The notes under the pieces were generated by a model, which was not told the origin of the DNA, did no database searches, and worked only from the letters and a program-made list of their open reading frames with translations. From assembly GCA_046262635.1 (NCBI GenBank), contig JBHEMK010000032.1, forward strand, positions 1-7,122: a stretch of DNA of 7,122 nt. Direction: 5' to 3'. Below, piece by piece: positions 1-5,590 of this stretch. The stretch's first letter is position 1. Each line of letters begins with the position of its first letter. Position numbers and translations under genes: made by a program. Source of the DNA: JBHEMK01 sp046262635 (lineage in GTDB: Bacteria; Actinomycetota; Thermoleophilia; Gaiellales; Gaiellaceae).

Positions 1-130
1 ATGCAGCTCCGTCTCGGCCCGCGACAGGGGTCCCTTCGCCTGGGCGCCGGTTCCACCGCTGGGACGTCACCGGCGCGCCTGCCTCTTCCACGCCCGCCCC
101 CGCAGCCGCAGATCGATCGGGGGAGCCCGG
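1..130. other. Window edge, no supported gene
   Basis: GC-rich stretch downstream of the minus-strand lipoprotein gene. An ATG overlaps the lipoprotein stop (ATGA, minus strand, 134-131) and opens a frame that runs to the window edge. The visible residues are a low-complexity Gly/Arg/Pro string without any family motif, so I do not call a gene. No terminator hairpin with a T-run was seen. Confidence 0.3.
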
Positions 131-571
131 TCATGGCCTGCTGCATGCCTTCAGCCCGAGGTGCCGCGCGAGTGCCCTGCTGTTCCGCTCGTGGGCGGCC
201 GTGCGTTCGAGTGCCGAGCTGACGGAGGGGATCGCCCGCGTCCTCACCGCGCTGAGGATCGCGTGGACGTCCCGCTCGATCCGCCGGTCAAGCGAGAGCC
301 AGCGCCGAACGAGCGGCTCGTCGGCCTTTGGCGGCCGCAGCGCCATGAGCTCGTGCAGGCCTCTGCGGTAGACGGGAATGACCTGCTCGATGTACGACTC
401 GACCTCGGCGAGCGATCGCGGGTCCTTCAGCCCCTTCACCTGCGTGTTGTAGCGCGCGCAGACCGCATCGGCCTTGAGCACGAACTCCTCGTGCGAGAAC
501 CGCGAGCTGCCGCAGCCTGCAAGCAGCGCCGTGCCGGCGGCGGCTGTGAGCACGGCCGTACTGACTCGCAT
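131..571 (-). CDS. Small secreted lipoprotein, function unknown
   Basis: This 146-residue protein is probably anchored to the outer face of the cytoplasmic membrane. Residues 1-20 form a lipoprotein signal peptide: a short basic start, a hydrophobic core and the lipobox LAGC, with Cys20 as the expected lipidation site. The mature part is helical and charged, with two further cysteines near its ends (C38 in 'ADAVCARYN' and C143 in 'LGLKACSRP') that could form a disulfide outside the cell. The pattern of a Cys near the mature N-terminus, an 'LRPP' turn in the middle and a Cys at the end resembles small uncharacterised lipoproteins common in Thermoleophilia; that comparison is from memory. The ATG at 571 directly precedes the signal peptide. 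Its start lies only 24 bases from the start of the divergent DUF4389 gene, so the two promoters must overlap. No biochemical role can be assigned. Confidence 0.85.
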   Translation of the reverse strand: MRVSTAVLTAAAGTALLAGCGSSRFSHEEFVLKADAVCARYNTQVKGLKDPRSLAEVESYIEQVIPVYRRGLHELMALRPPKADEPLVRRWLSLDRRIERDVHAILSAVRTRAIPSVSSALERTAAHERNSRALARHLGLKACSRP

Positions 572-595
572 CCCTGCCTTTTACACTCCGGCGCG
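572..595. promoter_or_regulatory. 24-bp divergent start region with -10-like element
   Basis: Only 24 bases separate the divergent start codons of the lipoprotein and the DUF4389 gene. On the plus strand TACACT (582-587) fits the TANNNT -10 pattern and ends 8 bases before the ATG at 596. No Shine-Dalgarno sequence is present, which suggests a leaderless transcript. On the minus strand the complementary TGTAAA/AAGG stretch lies 8 bases before the other ATG. The -35 regions would fall inside the opposing gene. The -10 match is seen; use as a promoter is inference. Confidence 0.35.
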
Positions 596-1162
596 ATGGA
601 TCATCCGATCCGAGTCGTCGTTGAGGACGACCTGGGGCGCAACCGGACGACGGTCTTCTTCCGCCTCCTGCTCGCGCTCCCGCACGCCATCTGGATGAGC
701 CTCGGGGGAATCGCAGCGTTTCTGGCCATCATCGCGGCCTGGTTCACGGCGCTCTTCACCGCCCGCGTCCCCGCCGGACTGCACGAGTTCCTCGTCCGGT
801 TCCTGCGCTACCAGGTCCACGTCTACGCGTACGTGACCCTTACCGCCGACCCGTTTCCCGGCTTCCTGGGCGTAGAGGGGTCCTATCCGATCGACCTCAG
901 TGTCGCGCCACCGGAGGCGCAGGGGCGCTGGACCGTCCTCTTCCGGTACCTGCTCGCCCTGCCCGCGGTGATCCTCTCCGGTGTCATGAACTACCTGATG
1001 TACGCGGTCGCGCTCTTCGCGTGGTTCGTGTGCTTGGCCCTCGGTCGCATGCCCGAGGGCATGCGTAATCTGCTCGCCTTCAGCATCCGCTATCACGCGC
1101 AGACGCAGGGCTACCTATCGCTGCTGACGCAGCGGTATCCGAGTCTCAACGTGGGGCTGTAG
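596..1162 (+). CDS. DUF4389 domain membrane protein with internal duplication
   Basis: This 188-residue integral membrane protein of the DUF4389 family has no known activity. Two copies of one unit are visible, residues about 23-86 and 117-182. Each begins R-(L/Y)-LLALP, runs through one long hydrophobic segment (about 34-56 and 121-149), then has R-x-P-x-G-(L/M), a hydrophobic/aromatic RY stretch and an 'AYVTL' or 'GYLSL' strand ending near a proline. The link between the copies holds 'DPFPGF', typical of the family. The frame stays open upstream to 161, but that part is antisense to the lipoprotein gene and has no membrane or family character, so I start at the ATG at 596 ('MDHPIRV'). No ribosome binding site is seen, which fits a leaderless message from TACACT at 582-587. 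The last 17 bases overlap the convergent selenoprotein gene. Confidence 0.88.
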   Translation: MDHPIRVVVEDDLGRNRTTVFFRLLLALPHAIWMSLGGIAAFLAIIAAWFTALFTARVPAGLHEFLVRFLRYQVHVYAYVTLTADPFPGFLGVEGSYPIDLSVAPPEAQGRWTVLFRYLLALPAVILSGVMNYLMYAVALFAWFVCLALGRMPEGMRNLLAFSIRYHAQTQGYLSLLTQRYPSLNVGL

Positions 1163-1376
1163 CGCGCAGCTTCGCGAGGATCTCATCGTCCTCGGGGAAG
1201 CGTCCCGCGTCTTGCTTGGAGAAGATCAGTTCCCCGTTCGACCGCACGCTGAACTCCCCTGTTTCCCCGGGTTCGATCGACGCCTCGAGGGCGAGTGACT
1301 CCGTCACGGCGGCCGCGAGACTCGCGGCCCGGCGCTCATAGCCTCAGGAGGAGCAGTAACGAATGAGCACGCTCAC
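1146..1376 (-). CDS. SelW/Rdx-family selenoprotein (CxxU), UGA read as selenocysteine
   Basis: This is a 76-residue thioredoxin-fold redox protein of the SelT/SelW/SelH (Rdx) family, missed by standard gene calling because codon 11 is TGA (1346-1344). Around it the protein reads 'VLIRYCSSUGYERRAASL': beta strand, CxxU redox motif (C8, U11), then helix. Mammalian SelW has the same arrangement (YCGAUGY). After the TGA the same frame continues with family landmarks in order: 'EPGETGEFSVRSNGELIFSK' (residues 35-54) and 'GRFPEDDEI' (58-66), ending at TGA 1148-1146. The length is normal for bacterial SelW-like proteins. A hairpin at 1311-1329 is placed like a bacterial SECIS. The start is GTG 1376 (alternative GTG 1370); there is no Shine-Dalgarno, but TAGGCT lies 7 bases upstream, suggesting a leaderless transcript. 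It converges on and overlaps the DUF4389 gene. The alternative is a Cys homologue with a nonsense mutation, less likely given the intact flanks and hairpin. No selA, selB or selC is in the window. Confidence 0.83.
1311..1329 (-). promoter_or_regulatory. Candidate bacterial SECIS hairpin
   Basis: In the mRNA, GGCCGCGA-GUC-UCGCGGCC makes a perfect 8-bp stem with a 3-base loop. The loop begins with G followed by U, as in known bacterial SECIS apical loops, where SelB contacts a G and a U. The loop G lies 23 bases after the UGA, inside the window expected for bacterial elements (about 16-37 bases). The hairpin sits within the coding sequence, as bacterial SECIS elements do, and the encoded residues are ordinary family helix. 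Stem, loop and spacing are seen; SelB binding is inferred. Confidence 0.7.
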
Positions 1377-1603
1377 TGTGCGCAGCCTAGCGCGACCGCC
1401 CAAGGCCAGTCGAACCGCCACGGGCGGCGGGAGCTCGAGAGACCAGATCGGCGGCCTCGGGGGCGGGAAACCGAGCGCTCTCAGAGCTCAACCGCCCCGC
1501 TCCGAAGAGTGGGCATCCGATGGCGGCGCCGAGAGAACTGAAGCAGCCCTCTGGAACGGTCAGGTCGGGCGGGAACGACGATTGCAGCGCCGCCCTCGAT
1601 AAT
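1377..1603. other. Intergenic gap between transpeptidase and selenoprotein genes
   Basis: This stretch lies between the transpeptidase stop and the selenoprotein start, both on the minus strand. Open frames cross it on the plus strand, but they are antisense or of low complexity with no family motif. A 6-bp GGGCGG/CCGCCC hairpin (1595-1567, 17-base loop, no T-run) follows the transpeptidase stop and could be a weak terminator. I checked for riboswitch-like patterns and tRNA and recognised none. Confidence 0.4.
1384..1414 (-). promoter_or_regulatory. Possible leaderless promoter of the selenoprotein gene
   Basis: On the minus strand TAGGCT (1389-1384) fits TANNNT and ends 7 bases before the GTG start at 1376, the spacing expected when transcription starts at the start codon. 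A weak -35-like TTCGAC lies at 1414-1409 with a 19-base spacer, longer than ideal. A six-base match of this kind can arise by chance. Confidence 0.25.
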
Positions 1604-2386
1604 TCATTTGATCGTCAGCGGGGTCCCGACGGGCAGCAATGCCGCGAGTCGAACGATGTCAGAGTTGCGCAATCTGATGCAACCGTGCGAGATCCGACCG
1701 GGGATGAGCTGCGGCTCGTTCGCGCCGTGGATTCCGATGAAGCCCCCGCCCGGCCAGTCCGTGAGGACGGCCGAGCGGGCGCTCGTCCCAAAGGCGACGG
1801 GACCGTAGAACGGGCTGGCGTAGCGAGTCAGTTCGCTTCGACGGTGAACTGCCCGGCCGGCGTCGGCCAGGAATCGGTTCCGACACCGACCGGCGCGGTG
1901 AAGATCGGCCTGCCGTTCCGGTACAGGGAGGCAAGCAGCCGTCGACGATCGACGACGAGTTTTGTGTTGACGGTTTGGTAGGCGCCGAGCGAAAGACGCC
2001 GCACCCACCCTGCAGTGCCGTTCGGGAGGACCGGCAGCCTGACCTTGACCCAGAGCCGCCCACCGGTGTCCGTCCTTGTCTCGAGCACCGGCAGCAGGCG
2101 TCTGATCCGGGGTCGTCGCGGCGAGCGGAGCCGCCACCGGCGAGCTCGCTGCGGGGGCCCTGCGTGCCACCGTCGCGGCCCGAACGATCGTCCAGCGGGA
2201 GAGGTAGCGGCCGCCGCCTAGCCGCTCAGGTCTGCCGATCCGAAGTGCCGGCGCGGGTGCGGCCGGCAGGCGACCGATCACGGCCCGCGTCTGCCGACGA
2301 TCGCCTCCCCCGTGGCCCCTGGACAAGAAGAGGCCGATCGGGACGAGTAGTGCCAGAGCCGCCGCCAGACGAACGACCAGGCTCAA
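1604..2386 (-). CDS. L,D-transpeptidase (YkuD), interrupted by two compensating frameshifts
   Basis: This enzyme would form 3-3 (meso-DAP to meso-DAP) cross-links in peptidoglycan, or attach proteins to it, outside the membrane. The N-terminus has an uncleaved-type membrane anchor ('LAAALALLVPIGLFL'), then a Pro/Ala-rich linker, a small SH3-like stretch ('GGRLWVKVRLPVLPNGTAGW') and the YkuD domain. That domain contains 'DSWPTPAGQF', 'YGPVAFGTSARS', 'GIHG' and the catalytic SHGCIRLRN box, whose Cys codon is 1681-1679. The reading frame changes at about 2097-2092 (one base too many near ACGCCTGCTG) and back at about 1836-1829 (one base too few near GCGAAC), restoring the frame; the total stays a multiple of three. 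Both halves are conserved in sequence, so assembly error or very recent mutation is likely. The start TTG (2386-2384) overlaps the preceding stop as TTGA, suggesting translational coupling; no better start exists in frame. Confidence 0.8.
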   Translation of the reverse strand: MSLVVRLAAALALLVPIGLFLSRGHGGGDRRQTRAVIGRLPAAPAPALRIGRPERLGGGRYLSRWTIVRAATVARRAPAASSPVAAPLAATTPDQTPAAGARDKDGHRWAALGQGQAAGPPERHCRVGAASFARRLPNRQHKTRRRSSTAACLPVPERQADLHRAGRCRNRFLADAGRAVHRRSELTRYASPFYGPVAFGTSARSAVLTDWPGGGFIGIHGANEPQLIPGRISHGCIRLRNSDIVRLAALLPVGTPLTIK

Positions 2387-3090
2387 CCTGTGTACTTTGG
2401 TTTTCGGCTCCGTTTCACCCGGGGGGACGCGACGATGAAATGTGTCGAGGCGACGACCTCGGTAATCTTCTGCTTCGAGGGCGGCTGGTCGAAGGCATGA
2501 ACCGCCGGCGTGATCCCGAAGAGCTCGCGCATCCAAGCCGCGTGCCGCGCCTCGACGGAGTGAATACCAATCGCCGAGGCGAGAACCGCCTTCGACTTCA
2601 GCAACGGTGCCTGCCCCTTGTAGGCAGCGACCGCAAGATCCTCGAAGGCGACGGCGGTCTTCAGAAACGGCTGCTGCTGCTCGGTCGTACCCGCAAAGTT
2701 GAACAGCGGCCGCTTGACCGCCTTCGATGCCAGCAGCTGGCGGAATGCCGCGACGTGCGCGCGCTCGACCGCGCCGACCACCTTCGCTGCTGCTGCGGTC
2801 TTCCCGGTCAGTGCGCCGCTTCGCTCGGCCTCGGTGTAGAACGACGCCTGCAGGTACTCGAGCACGAGTGCGTAGTTGAGGATCGCGATGTCCGAGGCAA
2901 CGAGGCCGCCCGCTGCCTCCGCCTTCGCGGCACCGGATACCAACGCCGTTCCCGCGCCCGCGAGCGCAAACCCGAGCAGTCGGCGACGGGAAACCGAGGC
3001 GACGGCCAGCGCTCTCGTCTCGGCCAGCGCGCCGTCGCGGTCGACGGACGCCAAGAACTCGTCGAAGCCCTCCGCGCCGTCTGTGGTCAT
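2383..3090 (-). CDS. Tat-exported ferritin-like domain protein (second of pair)
   Basis: This 235-residue member of the ferritin-like superfamily (PF13668-like) is predicted to act outside the cytoplasmic membrane. Residues about 34-60 are a twin-arginine signal: SRRRLLGF, a hydrophobic stretch, then 'AKAEAA'. A roughly 30-residue acidic leader precedes the RR. Four helices follow with a complete diiron-type ligand set: E78 (LEYLQ), E109/H112 (ExxH), E150 (FEDLA) and E180/H183 (ExxH). The C-terminus ends in a basic tail (KRSRKPK). The ATG at 3090 overlaps the stop of the upstream paralogue as ATGA, and its own stop overlaps the transpeptidase start as TTGA. Relatives are often annotated as ferritin-like or desiccation-related proteins. 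The substrate is not proven: iron storage, peroxide removal or another oxidation are all open. An intact gene. Confidence 0.9.
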   Translation of the reverse strand: MTTDGAEGFDEFLASVDRDGALAETRALAVASVSRRRLLGFALAGAGTALVSGAAKAEAAGGLVASDIAILNYALVLEYLQASFYTEAERSGALTGKTAAAAKVVGAVERAHVAAFRQLLASKAVKRPLFNFAGTTEQQQPFLKTAVAFEDLAVAAYKGQAPLLKSKAVLASAIGIHSVEARHAAWMRELFGITPAVHAFDQPPSKQKITEVVASTHFIVASPRVKRSRKPKYTG

Positions 3091-3696
3091 GCCTTCAGTC
3101 CGATCTGATGGAGCCCCGCGACGACCTGCTTCGCGGTCATCGGCTGGTCGACGGCCTCGGGAGCGGCAACTTCACCGGCGAGCGCTCGGATCCACGCGGC
3201 GTGGCGCGCCTCGACCGACACGATCGTCGCGGCTGCCGCGAGCGTGCCCGAGGTCAGATTCGCCGCCTGGCCGTTGTAGCCCGCAATCGCGATGTCCTCG
3301 AGCTTGATCGCCGTCTGCGCGAACTGCTTCGCGACCCCCGGGCCAAAGTCGAAGCTCGGAGGCGGTCCTGCCTGGGCGCCGAGCGCCTGCTTGATCGCCG
3401 CGAGGTGGGCTCGCTCGTGCGCGAGGGCCTTCTGCGCGAACAGACGCACGTCGCCCTGCAGCGAGGCCTTCCGCAACGCTTGCTCGTAGAAGGCGACCTG
3501 CGTGTACTCGAGCTGAAGGACCAGCTGCAAAATGCGCGCATCCTGCGCCTTCGACGGCGAGGCGGACGCGGATCCGAGACCGAGTGCCCGTCCGACGAGC
3601 GGTGTCGCCGCGAGCGCCCCGACCCAGACCGACGCGCAGCACAGCTCGACGCGATGCGCCAGCCGCAACCCCCGCCCCTTCCGCCACGCTCCGCAT
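3087..3696 (-). CDS. Tat-exported ferritin-like domain protein (first of pair), one frameshift in signal peptide
   Basis: This is a paralogue of the next gene, reconstructed at 202 residues. From ATG 3696 the first 25 residues include the Tat motif SRRAVLR (R16, R17). The frame then shifts by one base at about 3621, next to a GGGG run, into 'GALAATPLVGRALGLGSASA', the rest of the signal peptide. Without the shift neither frame has a complete signal; joined, they make a normal one. The mature domain is intact with E63 (LEYTQ), E94/H97 (HERAH), E133 (LEDIA) and E162/H165 (VEARH), the same E-ExxH-E-ExxH ligand pattern as its neighbour. The purely in-frame start at 3668 would give a signal lacking the twin arginine, so I reject it. 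It is first in the operon, behind a promoter at 3760-3732. The stop overlaps the next start (ATGA). Confidence 0.83.
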
Positions 3697-4103
3697 CGTG
3701 TCGACGCTCTCTCAAACCGCAGAAAACCTTAAGTATCTTATAGCAGCTTGGCGGCGTGAAGACGATACCCCTCAGGAGCGGGGCCGAACAAGGTCTTCTC
3801 GGCGGTTCCGTCTGGCTCCGCCGGGCGCAAAGCAACCGGACTGGTCGCCGAGAATGTCGCCTGATACCGCCGCGATCTCAGGAGCCGCATGAGTCCGGTC
3901 CAGCAGGTTAGAAGCCGGCGCGGTGGCGGGCTGGAGCGACGTGGCGGTGGTCGGGGCTGGAGCTCCCGCGTCGCAGGACGGCCGTGTTCGGACTCGGGCT
4001 CTGCAAGCACGGTCGTCCTTCGGCGGGCGCGACGTGCTGCTCGGCAAGCTTCGGATGAGGTCATTCCGGTCGCGAGCAGGCGCGACGGCCCTTCGAGTTC
4101 CGC
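3697..4103. other. Non-coding stretch upstream of the ferritin operon
   Basis: About 400 bases between the start of the ferritin operon and the stop of the membrane protein gene. The 3715-3745 part is an AT-rich island holding the operon promoter. The remainder is crossed by open frames on both strands, but these are rich in Arg/Ser/Pro with no motif, signal peptide or start with a ribosome binding site. I see no RNA gene. Confidence 0.4.
3732..3760 (-). promoter_or_regulatory. Promoter of the ferritin/transpeptidase operon
   Basis: On the minus strand TTCACG (3760-3755, 4 of 6 to TTGACA) and GATACT (3737-3732, 4 of 6 to TATAAT) are separated by 17 bases in the only AT-rich island nearby. 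Transcription would begin near 3725, giving a leader of about 30 bases with a weak purine-rich GAGAGAG before the ATG at 3696. An overlapping TATAAG could be an alternative -10. The hexamers are seen; activity is inferred. Confidence 0.5.
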
Positions 4104-4970
4104 CTACGCGATCAGATGCGGGATCAGCCAGCCGATCGCGCACGCAGCGCCGAGCGCGGTCGCACAGATGGTCAGATCGGCTCGACGCACCTTCCGGAAT
4201 GGCCTGGATCCCGCGCGATCAGTCCGGTCTGCCACTGTCGTGACGGGCTCCGAAGGGCGGGTCTGATCGTCCACGACGGCGTCAGCCGCCGTCCCGAGGC
4301 TGGGGGCGGGGAGTCGGTTGGGGAGAGCCGGCGCTGGAGCCGCCCGGGACGGGCGGCCCTCGACGTCGGCGCCCGCCTCGGACCCGACGGTGACGGGCAC
4401 GTGGGGAAGATCTTCCAGATGTTCGCGTGATTGCGCCGTTCGCGCGCCGGTCAACACCGCCGCCCGCATGGACATGTGGGCCGCTCTTCTGCCAAAGCGC
4501 GAGTCCGAACCGAGCGGCGAGCCGGCCCTCCCGTTCGCACGGCGCCGTGCTCGGTTGCCGCGAGCGTCTGAAACGGGCCGGCCGGCTGGAAGCATCCCCT
4601 TCACCGACAAGACAGACAGGATGGCGACAAGTGCACCGAGCCCGGCCGCGATCAGCAGAACAAGCCGCAACCGATCCGATGACGATGACCCTTTGTGGGT
4701 TGCTCTAGCCGGTCCCGTCCGGGGGTGCGACTGCGACGGACGCGTTCCCAACGGGTGCGACTGCGACGGACGCGTCCCCAACGGGTGCGTCCGAGCGGAC
4801 GGCTGGTTGAGCGGAAACTGCTTCCAGAGCGGCGACGGGTCTGGTCGCGTCTGGACGCCGGCGCGGGCAAGACCGGCCCCGCCCGCGGAGGCGAGGCAGA
4901 TCGTGACGGCACACGCCGTCGCGACGACGTGTGCGCCGCCGATCTTCTGGAACCACCGGCCTTCCAGCAT
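4104..4970 (-). CDS. Hypothetical membrane protein with decapeptide repeat
   Basis: I do not recognise a family. From the ATG at 4970 the protein has 288 residues. An N-terminal hydrophobic segment ('VVATACAVTICLASAGGAGL') looks like a signal or anchor, followed by 'PDPSPLWKQFPLNQPS' and two copies of HPLGTRPSQS. A strong membrane helix ('LRLVLLIAAGLGALVAILSV') comes next, then a long Arg/Ala/Pro-rich, probably disordered stretch, then a C-terminal hydrophobic helix ('ICATALGAACAIGWLIPHLI') ending the protein. A tail helix exactly at the stop argues that the frame is real. I choose ATG 4970 because GGAG lies 4 bases before it; ATG 5006 and GTG 5033 are in frame but lack a ribosome binding site. 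TAAACT just before 5006 could be a -10 box. The middle disordered region has little conservation appeal, so part could be shadow translation. Confidence 0.6.
   Translation of the reverse strand: MLEGRWFQKIGGAHVVATACAVTICLASAGGAGLARAGVQTRPDPSPLWKQFPLNQPSARTHPLGTRPSQSHPLGTRPSQSHPRTGPARATHKGSSSSDRLRLVLLIAAGLGALVAILSVLSVKGMLPAGRPVSDARGNRARRRANGRAGSPLGSDSRFGRRAAHMSMRAAVLTGARTAQSREHLEDLPHVPVTVGSEAGADVEGRPSRAAPAPALPNRLPAPSLGTAADAVVDDQTRPSEPVTTVADRTDRAGSRPFRKVRRADLTICATALGAACAIGWLIPHLIA
4723..4789. repeat. 30-bp tandem direct repeat, 2.2 copies
   Basis: Units 4723-4752 and 4753-4782 differ at one base (T4746/C4776), and a third copy begins at 4783 and breaks off after 7 bases. The 30-base period is a multiple of three, so in the minus-strand gene it encodes the decapeptide HPLGTRPSQS twice. 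This suggests recent slippage or unequal crossing-over within a disordered linker. There are no spacers, so it is not a CRISPR array. Confidence 0.9.
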
Positions 4971-5249
4971 TTTTCTCCGCAGTGAGTAGATCCCCTTTTG
5001 ATTCATCAGTTTAGCGGGATTCGAACGGCACACGGGATCCGCAAGCGACGATCGAGCGCGTCCTGTCGACGCGGGCGCGATGGGAACGGCTCATCGGGCT
5101 CCTGGAGGTCCCTGGCGCCGCCGGCGGGTGAAGATGGACGGACGGAATCGCTTCGACCCGTCGCCTGGTCCGCGGAGGGGCAAGATGTCCAGGGTCGACC
5201 GGAGCCGCTGGGCGAGTCTCCTTGCCAGGAGCGAGATGCCGGGCCGTGA

Positions 5250-5590
5250 TCGGCCCTCGAGGAACTGATCGCTGGGCGGCGAGCGAGCCGGAGCGCGGTA
5301 AGCGGCTGACGGCGAGGCGGTGGTCGTCGCAATGCTTACGTCTGGCTGGCCTCGCGCGCCGAGCTGCCTGGCCTGCGCTCGTCCGATCTCGAGCTGACCC
5401 ATCCCGAGCGAAGGCGGCTGCACCACCGCGAGGCCCGGGGGGACAAAGAACAACGAGGACGAGCGGACGATTGCGCTGTCGAGTCCACTCGCCTAGCAGC
5501 CATTCGAGCACATGGGCCGCCCGGCGGCTTACGAAGCGCCGCAAGACCTCGTTTCCTGCTCGTGGGTGGGGAACCTTCCGAAGTGGTCGT
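5250..5590 (+). pseudogene. Remnant of a tyrosine recombinase / phage integrase
   Basis: Fragments in different plus-strand frames line up with the catalytic-domain order of tyrosine recombinases. They are 'ALEELIA' (about 5255), 'ASEPERGKR' (about 5280), 'ADGEAVVVAMLTSG' (5305-5346), 'AELPGLRSSDLEL' then 'RRRLHHREARGD' (5358-5444), 'NNEDERTIALSSPLA' (5449-5493), and after an in-frame TAG at 5494 'AYEAPQDLVSCSWVG' (5527-5571). These match the typical course 'TGLRRxELLGLRWSDLDL ... RxxKN-xxxRTIPLSxxLA ... DLVFxxxxG'. Codon third positions in each fragment are GC-rich in that frame only. At least three frame changes plus a stop, with no HxLRH or Tyr-nucleophile box recognisable downstream, indicate a dead gene rather than a few sequencing errors. 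It may mark an old integrated element. The family call is from motif memory, without a database search. Confidence 0.45.

Noticed and set aside
161..595. Upstream extension of the DUF4389 frame to 161
   Set aside because: It is antisense to the lipoprotein gene with a clear lipobox, and the extension has no membrane or family features.
581..1096. 171-residue minus-strand frame antisense to the DUF4389 gene
   Set aside because: Very acidic, low-complexity shadow translation. The plus strand has an obvious duplicated membrane domain.
1344..1346. TGA read as tryptophan (altered genetic code) instead of Sec
   Set aside because: TGG is used freely for Trp and TGA ends several genes here (e.g. 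the ferritin-like genes and the aminopeptidase). The position is the redox Cys/Sec of the family, not a Trp position.
1363..1602. 79-residue plus-strand frame
   Set aside because: Overlaps the selenoprotein 5' end in antisense, has no ribosome binding site and no motif.
1975..3108. 377-residue plus-strand open frame
   Set aside because: Antisense to the transpeptidase and ferritin-like genes, rich in Arg with no motifs; a typical high-GC shadow.
3923..4243. 'DVAVVGAGAP' resembling a nucleotide-binding GxGxxG start
   Set aside because: The sequence after it lacks the rest of a Rossmann fold and becomes Arg/Ser-rich; there is no ribosome binding site and the end overlaps the minus-strand membrane protein.
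4723..4789. CRISPR-like repeat
   Set aside because: Units are directly adjacent with no spacers and lie in phase within a reading frame.
5012..5035. tRNA T-loop-like GTTCGAATCC on the minus strand
   Set aside because: The flanking bases do not form the T-stem, no acceptor stem or anticodon arm is found upstream, and there is no plausible tRNA 3' end. I also considered a tRNA-derived att remnant, but the presumed acceptor sequence is not tRNA-like.
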